Shown here: positions 41,688-50,734 of the stretch, one piece after another
How the letters are laid out: every line of letters starts with the position of its first letter
Numbering within the stretch: position 1 is the first letter of the stretch
From: Salibacterium qingdaonense
Lineage (GTDB): Bacteria > Bacillota > Bacilli > Bacillales > Marinococcaceae
DNA length: 64,000 bases
Direction: 5' to 3'
Assembly: GCF_900114715.1 (NCBI RefSeq)
Contig: NZ_FOTY01000015.1
Span: 16,494 to 80,493 of the forward strand
Made by a program: the position numbers and the translations under genes
Notes under the pieces: model-generated
Seen by the model: the letters and a program-made list of their open reading frames with translations, nothing else
What the model was told of the DNA's origin: nothing
Database searches by the model: none

Positions 41688-42776
41688 CTATTCCGTATTC
41701 CCTAACTTACTAATCGCTTTCTCCCTAAACTCACCATCTTCCACCATCGCGTTTAAGAAATCATGAAAGACTTTCCGTATCCATAACAATTCATACCGCT
41801 TTTCATCTTGAACAAACACGGAAAGAGCTGCCGACTCTTGACCATCCGTTTGATATATCGCTGAAGTCAGTGTAAACGCTGTTGATCCTCCCTTAAACCA
41901 CCGCCGCTTTCCGCTCTCGTTTGCTCTTCCAAGAATGCGGTCAACCAATTCCTTGTCATCGTCTGATAAATCATCCGATTCGCCTGTCCGCATCATAAAC
42001 GCTGCGTATTGTTCTGTCGTCGAAGAAGGTAATTTATCCATCAAAACACGCTGAACGGTCATGTCGTTAATGGTCGACAATTCCTTGAGATAGGGACCTG
42101 CCTTTTTGTTTAACACGTTATGTAACATCATATTGGACAAGTTCTCAAATTCGTTTTGATTCATCTCTTTTATCGTCTGAACCATCTGTGCTTTCTTCCA
42201 GCCATACTCAACTTTTAAATAGGCAGGAATCAACATTGCTGAACTAAAAGCATAAATCGCTGAATGAGGATGGAGACTGTACTTTGTAAGAGTGTGATTA
42301 ATACGATCTGCACCTAACTCATGAAAAAGAAAGTCCGTACACGCATTGGAACTAAACTGCATCATACCCTGTGCGATTTGAAACAAATTGACCTCATCCC
42401 CTATATTATTCTCTGTCTTCCATCTTGGATGAGCTCCTCCATCCGTATTCTCGAAATAGAGAACATCAAGATCCTCTACTTTAACCTTCTTATCAAGCAC
42501 GACTTTCTTTTCTTTTACCGCTTCAACCAAGGTAAAAAGGTAAATCAATTTAACAGTACTGGCAAGCGGCATTTCTTTATCTTCATTGAAGGTGAGCAGC
42601 TTACTCTTATTTTCCAATAAAGTTACTGAGCAGGCGTCTCGGTGTTCTTCAATATAGGTGAGAAGGTCTTCTTTTGTTTTTGATAAGTGTTTCCTTCTTA
42701 CTACATATACCATAATGGTTGGGATAATGATTAAAAGCATCAACACCCCGACGATTATTACTAAAAGTAATTTCAT
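41688..42776 (-). CDS. Membrane-anchored class-A beta-lactamase-like serine hydrolase
   Basis: 362 residues from ATG 42776 (an ATG one codon earlier is possible), AAAAGGAG upstream. One N-terminal membrane helix at about 3-26, then an external domain. Active-site motifs of the serine beta-lactamase/PBP fold: SxxK in PLASTVKLIYLF (Ser near residue 73), SxN-like SSNACTDFL, and KGG in WFKGGSTAFT in place of KTG. The Glu166 of true class A lactamases is not obvious, so a lactamase activity is not claimed; D,D-peptidase-like or esterase roles are as likely. AT-rich gene in an atypical segment. Confidence 0.8.
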   Translation of the reverse strand: MKLLLVIIVGVLMLLIIIPTIMVYVVRRKHLSKTKEDLLTYIEEHRDACSVTLLENKSKLLTFNEDKEMPLASTVKLIYLFTLVEAVKEKKVVLDKKVKVEDLDVLYFENTDGGAHPRWKTENNIGDEVNLFQIAQGMMQFSSNACTDFLFHELGADRINHTLTKYSLHPHSAIYAFSSAMLIPAYLKVEYGWKKAQMVQTIKEMNQNEFENLSNMMLHNVLNKKAGPYLKELSTINDMTVQRVLMDKLPSSTTEQYAAFMMRTGESDDLSDDDKELVDRILGRANESGKRRWFKGGSTAFTLTSAIYQTDGQESAALSVFVQDEKRYELLWIRKVFHDFLNAMVEDGEFREKAISKLGNTE

Positions 42777-42790
42777 CATATACTCCTTTT

Positions 42791-42820
42791 AAAAAATGCT
42801 CCTGTGCTCAGCACGGGAGC
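42791..42820 (-). terminator. Terminator upstream of the serine hydrolase gene
   Basis: GCTCCTGTGC and GCACGGGAGC form a near-perfect stem with a 3-base loop, followed on the minus strand by six T. It would end transcription from the decayed gene upstream and closely resembles the hairpin at 38462. Confidence 0.75.
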
Positions 42821-42842
42821 GTAATGATACAGCTTTAGAGTT

Positions 42843-42966
42843 TCACTTGAGCTTTTCCAGACGTTCATCTAATGCTTTCCTGTCTTCCTTATCTTCGGCG
42901 GTCGCAAGCCCTTTTTCATACAAAACCTATGCTTTATGATCATTCATCCTTCCTAACTGAACAACT
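42843..42966 (-). pseudogene. Remnant of a gene with TPR-like C-terminus
   Basis: One frame reads VQLGRMNDHKA, stop (TAG at 42927-42929), VLYEKGLATAEDKEDRKALDERLEKLK, stop. The spacing and residues look like the last tetratricopeptide-type helix pair of a longer protein with a nonsense mutation. Nothing convincing extends it upstream, so only the tail survives. Confidence 0.45.
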
Positions 42967-42992
42967 ACCCGGCTGAATAAAATTCCTTTAAG

Positions 42993-43029
42993 ACGGAGCC
43001 CGGGAAACCTCCCCCGCTCCGTTTTTTTA
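42993..43029 (+). terminator. Strong-looking plus-strand terminator with no gene before it
   Basis: ACGGAGC pairs with GCTCCGT, with further CCCGGG/CCCCC pairing inside, followed by seven T. Confidence 0.6.
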
Positions 43030-43474
43030 TAAAAAATTTTTATGTGTGAAGAATTCTCACATTCGATGGGTGAGGTCTGAATATCCGCGGAAATCCAGGA
43101 GATTATTCGTGAACACCCGTCATGGAGTGATATGAAGCGGAAACTGATACGAATTCGACTATTAAACAGAGGAAAATCAAGATTATGTATTAGCCTTTTC
43201 AACCAAAGAAAATCACGGGCTTTTAGATAATATACACAATGACGAGGGGGAGAAGCAACCTTATAATCCCTGTCAGAAAAGTTAATAAAATTGAAGATAA
43301 AATGCTGAAAGAAAGGCTGGGTATCAGTTGTGATTATGATTTATTTTACGGAAGGGGCTTTTTATACATAAAAAAATGGCAGCTTTCAAGCAGGTTTTGG
43401 ATTTCTATGCAATGTTAAAAAGAAGGAGCATATTGAAAAATACCATTGATTCTATCTAAGGGGAAATGCTTAAA
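43030..43474. other. Non-coding AT-rich segment before the NCS1 permease gene
   Basis: Short open stretches (for example SAEIQEIIREHPSWSDMKRKLIRIRLL on the plus strand) are broken by stops and have no ribosome sites. It is probably decayed sequence plus the permease promoter. No riboswitch fold was recognised. Confidence 0.4.
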
Positions 43475-44875
43475 ATGGTTGATACAACCCAAAACATACA
43501 GTCCAGCGGTTTTAACCAAGAAAATTTAACACCACAAAAACATCGAACGCTCGATAAGGTTTCTTACCTGTTACTGCTTATTGGAGCTGCTGTAGCCATC
43601 AATGCTTTTATGCTGGGAGCAAGCGTCATTGTCCCGGATGGGGAACTGAATTTAGTGCAGGGAACTTTAGCTGCTGTCGTGGGCTTAACGATTGCAACCA
43701 TTGCTATGAGTATCAACGGACGTCCAGGTCATAAATATGGAATTCCTTTTGTTGTACAGTTACGGACATCTTTTGGAATGACAGGAGCAAAAATTCCCGG
43801 TCTTATTCGGGCGGCGCCTGCAGTCTTTTGGTATGGTATACAAAATTGGATAGGTGCATCAGCTATGAACGCTGTATCCATCGAACTCATGGCTTACGAT
43901 AATATCGTTTTATATTTTATTACCTTTCAAATTCTACAAATTGTTCTTACGGCCACTGGTTTTAAAGGGGTCAAATGGTTGGAGAACATTGGTGCCGTCG
44001 GCTTAATCATAGGGCTTGGATATATGTTCTATGTCGTTTATACAAACTTTAATGCTGAAGTGGGACAGCTGATAACTACTGAAGGGACCTGGGGATTAGC
44101 CTTTTGGGGAGGTGTTACCGCATTTTTGGCAAATTTTAATACGGTGGCACTGAACATTAGCGATTTAACCCGGCAGGTAGATACTAAAGCAACACCTACT
44201 CTAATGTCTATTTTACACTGGATTGGTTTTGTTCCTATCACAACGTTCATGGGAGTTATTGGCATTATGGTAGCTGGAGCAACAGGCTCCTGGGACCCTG
44301 TCACGGTCTTTGTGGAGGTTATGCCTAACAGCACTGTACTTATTGTTCTATTATTCTTTATTGCCCTGGCGCAAGTAACAACGAACGTTGTCAACAACGC
44401 CATTCCTGCAACGTATGTCATTATGGATGTTTTTAGAGCACCATATGTGAAAACATCAATTGGCATTGGGATCCTGGCAGTACTTACGTTTCCTTGGATC
44501 ATTCAAACCTCAGATGTATTTCAACTTTTTGTGCAAATCTATTCAGGATTTTTGGGACCAATATTTGCTGTGATGATTGTTGACTATTACATTGTCCGCA
44601 GACGAAGCTTAAATATCGAAGAGCTCTACAACAGCAACGGATTTTACAAAGGCATTAACTGGCCGGGAATCATAGCAATTATCGTTGGAGCACTCATTGG
44701 CTTTACGGTTGTTGAGATTGCATGGTTTATCAGTTTAGTTCCAGCTGGATTATCTTATTATTTACTCATGAGGTACCTGCCAATTAATAAAAACTTTTTA
44801 AAAGATTCCATATTTGAGAATAGATCAGATGGGTGGATCGATGGAACAGAAAAAACAAATTCTAAAAATCTATAA
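43475..44875 (+). CDS. NCS1 family cytosine/purine/hydantoin-type permease
   Basis: 466 residues from ATG 43475; an ATG three codons earlier also lies near the AAGGGGAAA site. About twelve membrane helices. NCS1 landmarks: LLLIGAAVAINAFMLGASVIV, GHKYGIPFVVQLRTSFGMTGAKIPGLIRAAPAVFWYGIQNWIGASAMN (the family's substrate-site region with RA..W.G.Q), and FLANFNTVALNISDLTRQV. Takes up a nucleobase, allantoin, hydantoin or related compound with Na+ or H+. No catabolic genes are adjacent. Visibly lower GC than its neighbours, suggesting acquisition. Confidence 0.9.
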   Translation: MVDTTQNIQSSGFNQENLTPQKHRTLDKVSYLLLLIGAAVAINAFMLGASVIVPDGELNLVQGTLAAVVGLTIATIAMSINGRPGHKYGIPFVVQLRTSFGMTGAKIPGLIRAAPAVFWYGIQNWIGASAMNAVSIELMAYDNIVLYFITFQILQIVLTATGFKGVKWLENIGAVGLIIGLGYMFYVVYTNFNAEVGQLITTEGTWGLAFWGGVTAFLANFNTVALNISDLTRQVDTKATPTLMSILHWIGFVPITTFMGVIGIMVAGATGSWDPVTVFVEVMPNSTVLIVLLFFIALAQVTTNVVNNAIPATYVIMDVFRAPYVKTSIGIGILAVLTFPWIIQTSDVFQLFVQIYSGFLGPIFAVMIVDYYIVRRRSLNIEELYNSNGFYKGINWPGIIAIIVGALIGFTVVEIAWFISLVPAGLSYYLLMRYLPINKNFLKDSIFENRSDGWIDGTEKTNSKNL

Positions 44876-44889
44876 TATGGAATAAAATA

Positions 44890-44949
44890 GGTCATGAAAA
44901 TCACTATCCTTCCTATAAGCTGGTAGTGACTTTCATGGCCCTTTTTTTG
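44890..44949 (+). terminator. Terminator of the NCS1 permease gene
   Basis: GGTCATGAAAATCACTA (44890-44906) pairs with TAGTGACTTTCATGGCC (44924-44940) with one or two mismatches, followed by CTTTTTTT. Confidence 0.85.
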
Positions 44950-45177
44950 GTACAAACCTAACAGCTGCCAATTATCCGCGCCCCAAATAGGTAAGCAGAG
45001 CAGGTAGGTTGAAACCACAAGAGTCCAAGAACGGCAAGCGACAATACCGTCTGATTCACTTAAAGCAGTCTGACCCCGTCCCGATTTCGCGGCGTTTTCC
45101 GGGTTTATTTTCACAAAAGAAAAAGGGCTGCAGTGAAGGAGCAGGACCTCAGGAATCCGCCCCCTTCCCCCCTTCAG
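44950..45177. other. Gap between convergent NCS1 and rlmCD genes
   Basis: No gene, array or clear hairpin recognised apart from the terminator at its left edge. Confidence 0.4.
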
Positions 45178-46584
45178 TCAAACACTTTTCTCAGCTTTCT
45201 TTTCCAACCATGTCACCGACTCGATATGATTCGTCTGCGGAAACATGTCGACGGGCTGCACTTCCTGGGCCGCGTACCCGCCGTCTTCGAGAATCTTGAG
45301 GTCGCGGGCGAGGGTGGCCGGGTTGCAGGAGACGTAGACGATTTTTTCCGGCTGCATGTCTATCATGGTCTGGAGCAGTTTTTCGTCGCAGCCTTTGCGG
45401 GGCGGGTCGACGACGAAGACATCGGGCTGGAGGCCGTTTGCTTGGTGCCACCAGGGGACAAGTTCTTCGGCTTCTCCGACGGCAAAGGTAGTGACATCAT
45501 CGAGCTTGTTCAGCTCGGCGTTTCGTTTGGCGTCGGTGACGGCTTCCGGAATGGATTCGACGCCGTAGACGTGACGGGCCTTTCGCGCGAGAAAGAGAGA
45601 AATCGTGCCGATGCCGCAGTAGGCGTCGATGACGGTTTCGTTACCGCGCAGGTCGGCGTATTCCAGTGCTTTGTCGTAGAGTGCTTTCGTCTGCTCCGGA
45701 TTCACCTGGTAAAAGGAACGCGCCGATATGGCAAAAGAGATGCCGCCGATCGTATCGTAAATGTGTTCGTTCCCCCAGATGAGGGTTGTTTTTTCTCCGT
45801 AAATGGCATTGGTCCGCTTCGTGTTGATGTTCTGCATAATCGAGGTGACGTTTGGCATCGCTTCGGTAATATCACGGACGATATCTTTTTTGTGCGGCAG
45901 GTCGGGGCCGTTTGTCACGAGCACAATCATAAGCTCTCCGGTGGTATGGGCCTGGCGCGTAACGACGTGGCGGAGCGTACCGCGGGCGTTTTCCTCGTCA
46001 TAGGCTTTGATGTTGTACTGATCAGCGATGCGTTTGACGGTCTGCACCGCTTCATCGTTCGCTTCTTTCTGGATGATACAGCTTTCCATGTCCATGATGC
46101 GGTGCGAGCGTTTCTGAAAAAAGCCGGCTTTCAGGTGGCCGTCGCTGCGTGTGCCGACCGGGACCTGCGCTTTGTTGCGGTAACGCCATGGGTCTTCCAT
46201 ACCGATCGCCCGATGAACGGGGACGTTGTCGATCCCGCCGATACGGGTGATGGCGTCCTGCACCTGCTTGTGCTTGAATCGGAGCTGGGCGTCGTAGGTC
46301 ATATGCTGCAGCTGACAGCCGCCGCATTGGTAATAAATTGGGCACGGTGCTTCGGTACGTTCGCTGCTTTCTTCGATCCGTTCTATGATCCGGCCGAAGC
46401 CGTAGCCTTTTTTCGTTTTGAGGACTTTGATCTGCGCGGTTTCGCCGGGGAGGCCGTACGGGACGAAGAGCGCGTACCCGTCCACCTTCGCGACACCGTC
46501 CCCTTCATGGGTAAGATCCTCGATCACCGCGGTGATAACGTCATTTTTCTGTACCGGCGCATCCGTGTGCTGCTTCTTTGCCAT
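45178..46584 (-). CDS. rlmCD: 23S rRNA (uracil-C5)-methyltransferase RlmCD
   Basis: 468 residues. N-terminal TRAM domain ([49 protein letters not shown]), then a cysteine cluster [14 protein letters not shown] for a [4Fe-4S] centre. SAM-dependent methyltransferase domain follows: [26 protein letters not shown] and catalytic [13 protein letters not shown]. Methylates 23S rRNA uridines 747 and 1939 in Bacillus (YefA). Its place left of dgkB follows the B. subtilis chromosome order, though other genes intervene here. AGAAAGGATC precedes the ATG. Confidence 0.95.
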   Translation of the reverse strand: MAKKQHTDAPVQKNDVITAVIEDLTHEGDGVAKVDGYALFVPYGLPGETAQIKVLKTKKGYGFGRIIERIEESSERTEAPCPIYYQCGGCQLQHMTYDAQLRFKHKQVQDAITRIGGIDNVPVHRAIGMEDPWRYRNKAQVPVGTRSDGHLKAGFFQKRSHRIMDMESCIIQKEANDEAVQTVKRIADQYNIKAYDEENARGTLRHVVTRQAHTTGELMIVLVTNGPDLPHKKDIVRDITEAMPNVTSIMQNINTKRTNAIYGEKTTLIWGNEHIYDTIGGISFAISARSFYQVNPEQTKALYDKALEYADLRGNETVIDAYCGIGTISLFLARKARHVYGVESIPEAVTDAKRNAELNKLDDVTTFAVGEAEELVPWWHQANGLQPDVFVVDPPRKGCDEKLLQTMIDMQPEKIVYVSCNPATLARDLKILEDGGYAAQEVQPVDMFPQTNHIESVTWLEKKAEKSV

Positions 46585-46663
46585 AATAGTTGATCCTTTC
46601 TCTCGATGAATCTGTGCTGTCCGCTATTTTAACACATGTGGAGGAGGGCTGGCTCGATGGGGG

Positions 46664-46755
46664 TTCGCTCGAAATAATATGGTTTTCGCTCGAAATCGGA
46701 GTCGTTTCGCCCGCTTTCGACAATATTTCGCCCGCAATCAACAAACATTCGCCTG
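46664..46755 (+). repeat. 21-bp repeat array B5 (TTCGCYCG type), five to six units
   Basis: Cores start at 46664, 46685, 46706, 46727 and 46748, all 21 bases apart, with a degenerate sixth at 46769. Lies upstream of rlmCD and downstream of the NERD gene. Confidence 0.85.
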
Positions 46756-46790
46756 ATTCAACAAACGGCCGCCTCCCTCTTCCCTGATTT

Positions 46791-47759
46791 TCAATCCAGC
46801 AGAATCTTGTATTTCACCGCCCGCCCGGATCCAGATGCAGGATACGAGAGGGAGCGAAGCAGCCGCTTCATGGTAGAAGGAGATGAAATATGGAGAAAAG
46901 AGGCCGCTTCCTGATTGGAGATACGGGGGTGAATAAGAAATGCGTAGTCCTGCAATGCCTGGTGGTGTGCCTTTTTCGAGGTACATCCGCAGTGTGGACA
47001 CAGCCAGTTTCCGTGGATGCGCTCCATGACAGTTTTGCCGCAGGCCGGACAGAATACGCCCTTCACCAGATCCGAAGAGGGAATATGATGGCGGTGCAGC
47101 GGGTTCTGCGGAGATTCAGAGTGTGCAGCAAGGAGAAGACGGATAAGTTCGCGGACATCCGCATCGGATAAGACGGGATCTGGATAGTGACGGTGCAGCT
47201 CATGAATTTTATCAGGCAGCAGGTAAGCGGGAATCACTTGGGGATACATGCCGGCGGTGCCGTTTTTACGTTTCAAAACAGATCGTGGATGAGCCATAAC
47301 AACAAGGGTCTTTATAGGGAGAGAAGGTATATGATTCCGCTCAAGCCACCAACCCATCTGCATTTTATGTCTGTCTGCCTGATGAACCGGATGCTGAAAT
47401 GCTTCTTCTTTTTCATTATCGAACCGGATCAGCTGATGGAATTCAGCGTCCAAGGTGAGAATACCGGTGATGTTTTTAACTTCAACGAGGATGATGCATG
47501 AGGTCGTGAGGAGGAGTGTATCAATCTGAAAAGAGCGCGTGCCGTCGTGCAGGCGGAGGTTATGGAGAATACGCCAATCCTCGTTCAGAAATCCGAGATG
47601 GTAGTCTATCGACTGTTCTCCTTTGAAACCGGCCCTCCACCTGGCAAGTTCATTTTCCACTTCGGCTCGTTTCGGATGGAACGCCGGAAGACGCCGGTCG
47701 AGCGCCTGAAGTTTCTGGAGATAAAGAGGTATGGTTCGGGATTTTTCAATCAAGCACAT
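46791..47759 (-). CDS. NERD domain protein with C-terminal zinc ribbon
   Basis: 322 residues from ATG 47759 with GAAAGG upstream; the open frame extends upstream into array B6 and should not be used. The nuclease-related NERD domain spans about 35-160: FKGEQSIDYHLGFL, WRILHNLRLHDGTRSFQIDTLLLTTSCIILVEVKNITG (Asp, and the E-x-K of the nuclease core). A zinc ribbon follows near residue 250 (CPACGKTVMERIHGNWLCPHCGC), then a helix-turn-helix-like tail (ISNQEAASFLHISSPSTMKRLLRSL). Probably acts on DNA or RNA; partner and target unknown. Confidence 0.88.
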   Translation of the reverse strand: MCLIEKSRTIPLYLQKLQALDRRLPAFHPKRAEVENELARWRAGFKGEQSIDYHLGFLNEDWRILHNLRLHDGTRSFQIDTLLLTTSCIILVEVKNITGILTLDAEFHQLIRFDNEKEEAFQHPVHQADRHKMQMGWWLERNHIPSLPIKTLVVMAHPRSVLKRKNGTAGMYPQVIPAYLLPDKIHELHRHYPDPVLSDADVRELIRLLLAAHSESPQNPLHRHHIPSSDLVKGVFCPACGKTVMERIHGNWLCPHCGCTSKKAHHQALQDYAFLIHPRISNQEAASFLHISSPSTMKRLLRSLSYPASGSGRAVKYKILLD

Positions 47760-47773
47760 CACGTTCCTTTCGT

Positions 47774-47885
47774 TTCGCCGGCAAATGTTCATTTCCGCTT
47801 GCAATCGACATGGTTTCGCCCGCTTTCGACACGATTTCGCCCGAATCCACCGGCAAATCGCCCGTTACGCCTGCTAATCCGCATA
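47774..47885 (+). repeat. 21-bp repeat array B6 (TTCGCYCG type), six units
   Basis: Cores start at 47774, 47794, 47815, 47836, 47857 and 47878; one spacing is 20, the rest 21. TCGACA follows the second and third units. Lies between the divergent NERD and aldo/keto reductase genes. Confidence 0.82.
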
Positions 47886-47978
47886 CACCGATCCCAGCTG
47901 CTTTCTTATTATAATAAAAATATCAAAATTGTTCCAATCTTTCTTTTCAGGTATGATGGACAAAAGGAGGTTTTTGTC

Positions 47979-48950
47979 ATGCAGTATCGGAGACTTGGAA
48001 ACAGCGGACTCAAAGTGAGTGAAATTGGACTTGGCAGCTGGTTGACGTACGGATCCACCGTGGAGGACAACAACGCGGCCGATATTATCCGCACCGCCTA
48101 TGAACGCGGGATTAATTTTTTTGATACCGCTAACGTGTACAACCGGGGGGAAGCGGAGAAAGTCGTGGGGCGCACCCTCCGCGAATTCGAGCGCGACAGC
48201 TATGTACTGGCGACGAAGGTCTATTTTCCAATGGGAGACGGCCCGAATGACAAAGGCTTGTCCCGCAAACATATTATGGAGCAGTGCGATGCCAGTCTGA
48301 AACGGCTCGGTGTGGACTATATCGATCTCTATCAGTGCCACCGTTTTGACACCGAAACGCCCGTCGAAGAAACGTTGATGGCGCTCGATGACCTCGTCCG
48401 GCAGGGCAAAGTGCTGTACTACGGGTTCAGCGAATGGTCGGCGGCCCAGATCACCGATGCCGTGCATACCGCAAAAGACCGCAACCTCCATGCGCCGGTT
48501 TCGAACCAGCCGATCTACAACATGATCAAGCGGTATATTGAAAAAGAAGTGCTCCCGGTCAGTCAGCGGGAAGGCATCGGCCAGGTCGTTTTCTCGCCGC
48601 TTGCCCAGGGTGTTCTTACCGGTAAATACAAACCGAAAGAAAAGTACCCCGAAGGCAGCCGTGCCGCCCATGAAGACATCGGGAAATTTGTAAGCGGATT
48701 TCTCGCCGAACCGATTCTCGAACAGGTGGAGCGGCTTGAAAAGATTGCCCATGAAGAGCTCAACATCAAATTGTCCCAGCTCGCACTCGCCTGGATTCTG
48801 CGTCAGCCGGGCGTCAGCTCCGCCATTGTCGGTGCCAGCCGCCCTTCCCAGCTTGAAGAGAACCTGAAAGCGACGGAAGTGGAACTCGGCGGAGACGTTT
48901 TCCATGAAATCGAAGAGATTCTAAAAGAAATCGAAGCCATAAAGACGTAA
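47979..48950 (+). CDS. Aldo/keto reductase (voltage-gated K+ channel beta-subunit-like)
   Basis: 323 residues from ATG 47979 with AAAGGAGG upstream; the long open frame before it is non-coding. TIM-barrel AKR: MQYRRLGNSGLKVSEIGLGSW, FFDTANVYNRGEAEKVVG (catalytic Asp and Tyr), VLATKVYF (Lys), DYIDLYQCHRFD (His). C-terminal NADPH loop is GASRPSQLEENLKA. Reduces aldehydes or ketones with NADPH; natural substrate not evident. Single gene ending at a strong hairpin. Confidence 0.93.
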   Translation: MQYRRLGNSGLKVSEIGLGSWLTYGSTVEDNNAADIIRTAYERGINFFDTANVYNRGEAEKVVGRTLREFERDSYVLATKVYFPMGDGPNDKGLSRKHIMEQCDASLKRLGVDYIDLYQCHRFDTETPVEETLMALDDLVRQGKVLYYGFSEWSAAQITDAVHTAKDRNLHAPVSNQPIYNMIKRYIEKEVLPVSQREGIGQVVFSPLAQGVLTGKYKPKEKYPEGSRAAHEDIGKFVSGFLAEPILEQVERLEKIAHEELNIKLSQLALAWILRQPGVSSAIVGASRPSQLEENLKATEVELGGDVFHEIEEILKEIEAIKT

Positions 48951-48992
48951 CAATGAAAGCACCCGCACCGCCGCTTCCTGGTGCGTCCCTAT

Positions 48993-49025
48993 AACCTGTT
49001 CCGGTACCTGCCGGAACAGGTTTTT
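48993..49025 (+). terminator. Terminator of the aldo/keto reductase gene
   Basis: AACCTGTTCCGG (48993-49004) pairs perfectly with CCGGAACAGGTT (49011-49022), followed by TTTC. Confidence 0.88.
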
Positions 49026-49074
49026 CTTTCCAAAGACTTATTTCATTCTTCTTTCGTTCATAGTAAAATAAATA

Positions 49075-49088
49075 TGAGAGCGATTACA
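49075..49088 (+). promoter_or_regulatory. cre-like box upstream of aldehyde dehydrogenase
   Basis: TGAGAGCGATTACA matches 13 of 14 positions of the CcpA consensus. It lies just after a TAAAAT -10-like string and about 100 bases before the gene start, so catabolite repression is plausible. Confidence 0.55.
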
Positions 49089-49186
49089 TGAAAGAAGGGA
49101 GTGAGTTCTTCCCGCTTGTGACGGACTGTAAAGCATAGGTTATGGACAGGCTTTTCTATTCTAATTCTGAAAGGAGACATGTCATT

Positions 49187-50707
49187 ATGCGTTATGATGC
49201 ACCGAATACACCCGGCAGTCTCGTACAGTTCAGCGATCGTTACGACCATTTCATAGGCGGGGAGTACAAAGCTCCGGCAAAAGGAGAATATTTTGACAAT
49301 GTCTCCCCTGTTACCGGCGGAGTGTTCTGCCAGGTTGCCCGCGGCACCGCGGATGACGTGGAAGCGGCGGTGGATGCCGGCGAACAGGCGCAAGACGCGT
49401 GGGCCCGCACGTCACTGTCGGAACGGGGGAATATTTTAAATAAAATTGCGGATCGTATCGAAGAGAATGCCGAAATGCTGGCGGTGGCCGAAACTTGGGA
49501 CAACGGCAAGGCGGTGCGGGAGTGCCTGAATGCCGATATCCCGCTTGCAGTCGATCATTTCCGTTACTTCGGCGGTGTGATCCGGGCGCAGGAAGGCTCC
49601 ATCAGCCAGATTGATGATGACACGGTGGCCTATCACTTTCATGAACCTCTCGGGGTTGTCGGTCAGATTATCCCGTGGAACTTCCCGATTCTGATGGGAA
49701 CCTGGAAAGTGGCCCCTGCTCTTGCGGCGGGGAACTGCGTCGTATTGAAACCGGCGGAACAGACACCGGCTTCCTTCCACATCCTGCTTGATCTGATCAA
49801 AGATCTGCTGCCGCCTGGCGTTCTGAATGTGGTGAACGGATTCGGCGCAGAGGCCGGCAAGCCGCTTGCCTCCAACAGCCGCATCGCCAAAATCGCCTTC
49901 ACCGGCGAAACCACGACCGGACGGCTGATCATGCAGTATGCCTCGGAAAATATTATTCCGGTCACACTCGAGCTCGGCGGCAAGTCGCCGAACATTTTCT
50001 TCTCCGACGTGATGAAGGAAGACGATAAATTTCTCGATAAAGCAGTGGAAGGTTTCGTTATGTTTGCCCTCAACCAGGGCGAAGTCTGCACATGCCCGTC
50101 CCGCGCCCTTATTCACGAATCCATTTATGATGAATTTATGGAACGGGCGCTGAAGCGGGTCGAAGCCATTCAAGCCGGTCATCCGCTCGATACGGAAACG
50201 ATGATGGGCGCGCAGGCGTCCAAGGAGCAGATGGACAAAATCGTCTCCTACCTTGATATCGGTAAACAGGAAGGCGCCGAGCTCCTTACCGGCGGTGAAG
50301 TGAATGAGCTCGAAGGAGATATGGCGGGCGGTTATTATGTGCAGCCGACCATCTTTAAAGGAAACAACAAGATGCGCATTTTCCAGGAGGAAATTTTCGG
50401 GCCGGTGCTTGCGGTGACCACGTTCAAAACGAACGAAGAAGCGCTTGAAATCGCCAATGACACGCTGTATGGCCTCGGCGCCGGCGTCTGGACGCGCGAC
50501 ATGAACACCGCCTACCGTTTCGGACGCGAAATTCAGGCGGGCCGGGTCTGGACGAACTGCTACCATGATTATCCGGCACATGCGGCGTTTGGCGGCTACA
50601 AAAAATCCGGCATCGGCCGCGAAAACCATAAGATGATGCTCGGCCATTACCAGCAGACGAAAAACCTGCTCGTCAATTACGGAGATACCGGCCTCGGATT
50701 TTTCTAA
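49187..50707 (+). CDS. NAD-dependent acetaldehyde-type aldehyde dehydrogenase (ExaC/AcoD-like)
   Basis: 506 residues from ATG 49187 with AAAGGAG upstream. Motifs: [71 protein letters not shown] (Glu), [15 protein letters not shown] with the catalytic Cys in a CxC pair. C-terminal [31 protein letters not shown]. The CTCPSR form and the following DUF779 gene are typical of the ExaC/AldA group that oxidises acetaldehyde and similar short aldehydes. A cre-like box lies upstream. Forms an operon with DUF779. Confidence 0.93.
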   Translation: MRYDAPNTPGSLVQFSDRYDHFIGGEYKAPAKGEYFDNVSPVTGGVFCQVARGTADDVEAAVDAGEQAQDAWARTSLSERGNILNKIADRIEENAEMLAVAETWDNGKAVRECLNADIPLAVDHFRYFGGVIRAQEGSISQIDDDTVAYHFHEPLGVVGQIIPWNFPILMGTWKVAPALAAGNCVVLKPAEQTPASFHILLDLIKDLLPPGVLNVVNGFGAEAGKPLASNSRIAKIAFTGETTTGRLIMQYASENIIPVTLELGGKSPNIFFSDVMKEDDKFLDKAVEGFVMFALNQGEVCTCPSRALIHESIYDEFMERALKRVEAIQAGHPLDTETMMGAQASKEQMDKIVSYLDIGKQEGAELLTGGEVNELEGDMAGGYYVQPTIFKGNNKMRIFQEEIFGPVLAVTTFKTNEEALEIANDTLYGLGAGVWTRDMNTAYRFGREIQAGRVWTNCYHDYPAHAAFGGYKKSGIGRENHKMMLGHYQQTKNLLVNYGDTGLGFF

Positions 50708-50734
50708 ACCCTGATGCAGAAAGGATGAATGCAG

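Noticed and set aside
41688..42776. Antibiotic-resistance beta-lactamase
   Set aside because: KGG in place of KTG and no visible class A glutamate; only the fold family is supported.
43030..43474. Purine-type riboswitch before the NCS1 permease gene
   Set aside because: I could not find the conserved paired arms and loop bases of a purine riboswitch.
45133..46593. 486-codon plus-strand open frame over rlmCD
   Set aside because: Fully antisense to a gene with clear catalytic motifs; composition is that of a shadow frame.
47547..47978. N-terminal extension of the aldo/keto reductase
   Set aside because: The frame runs through array B6 and antisense to the NERD gene; a strong AAAGGAGG lies just before ATG 47979, where the family's normal N-terminus begins.
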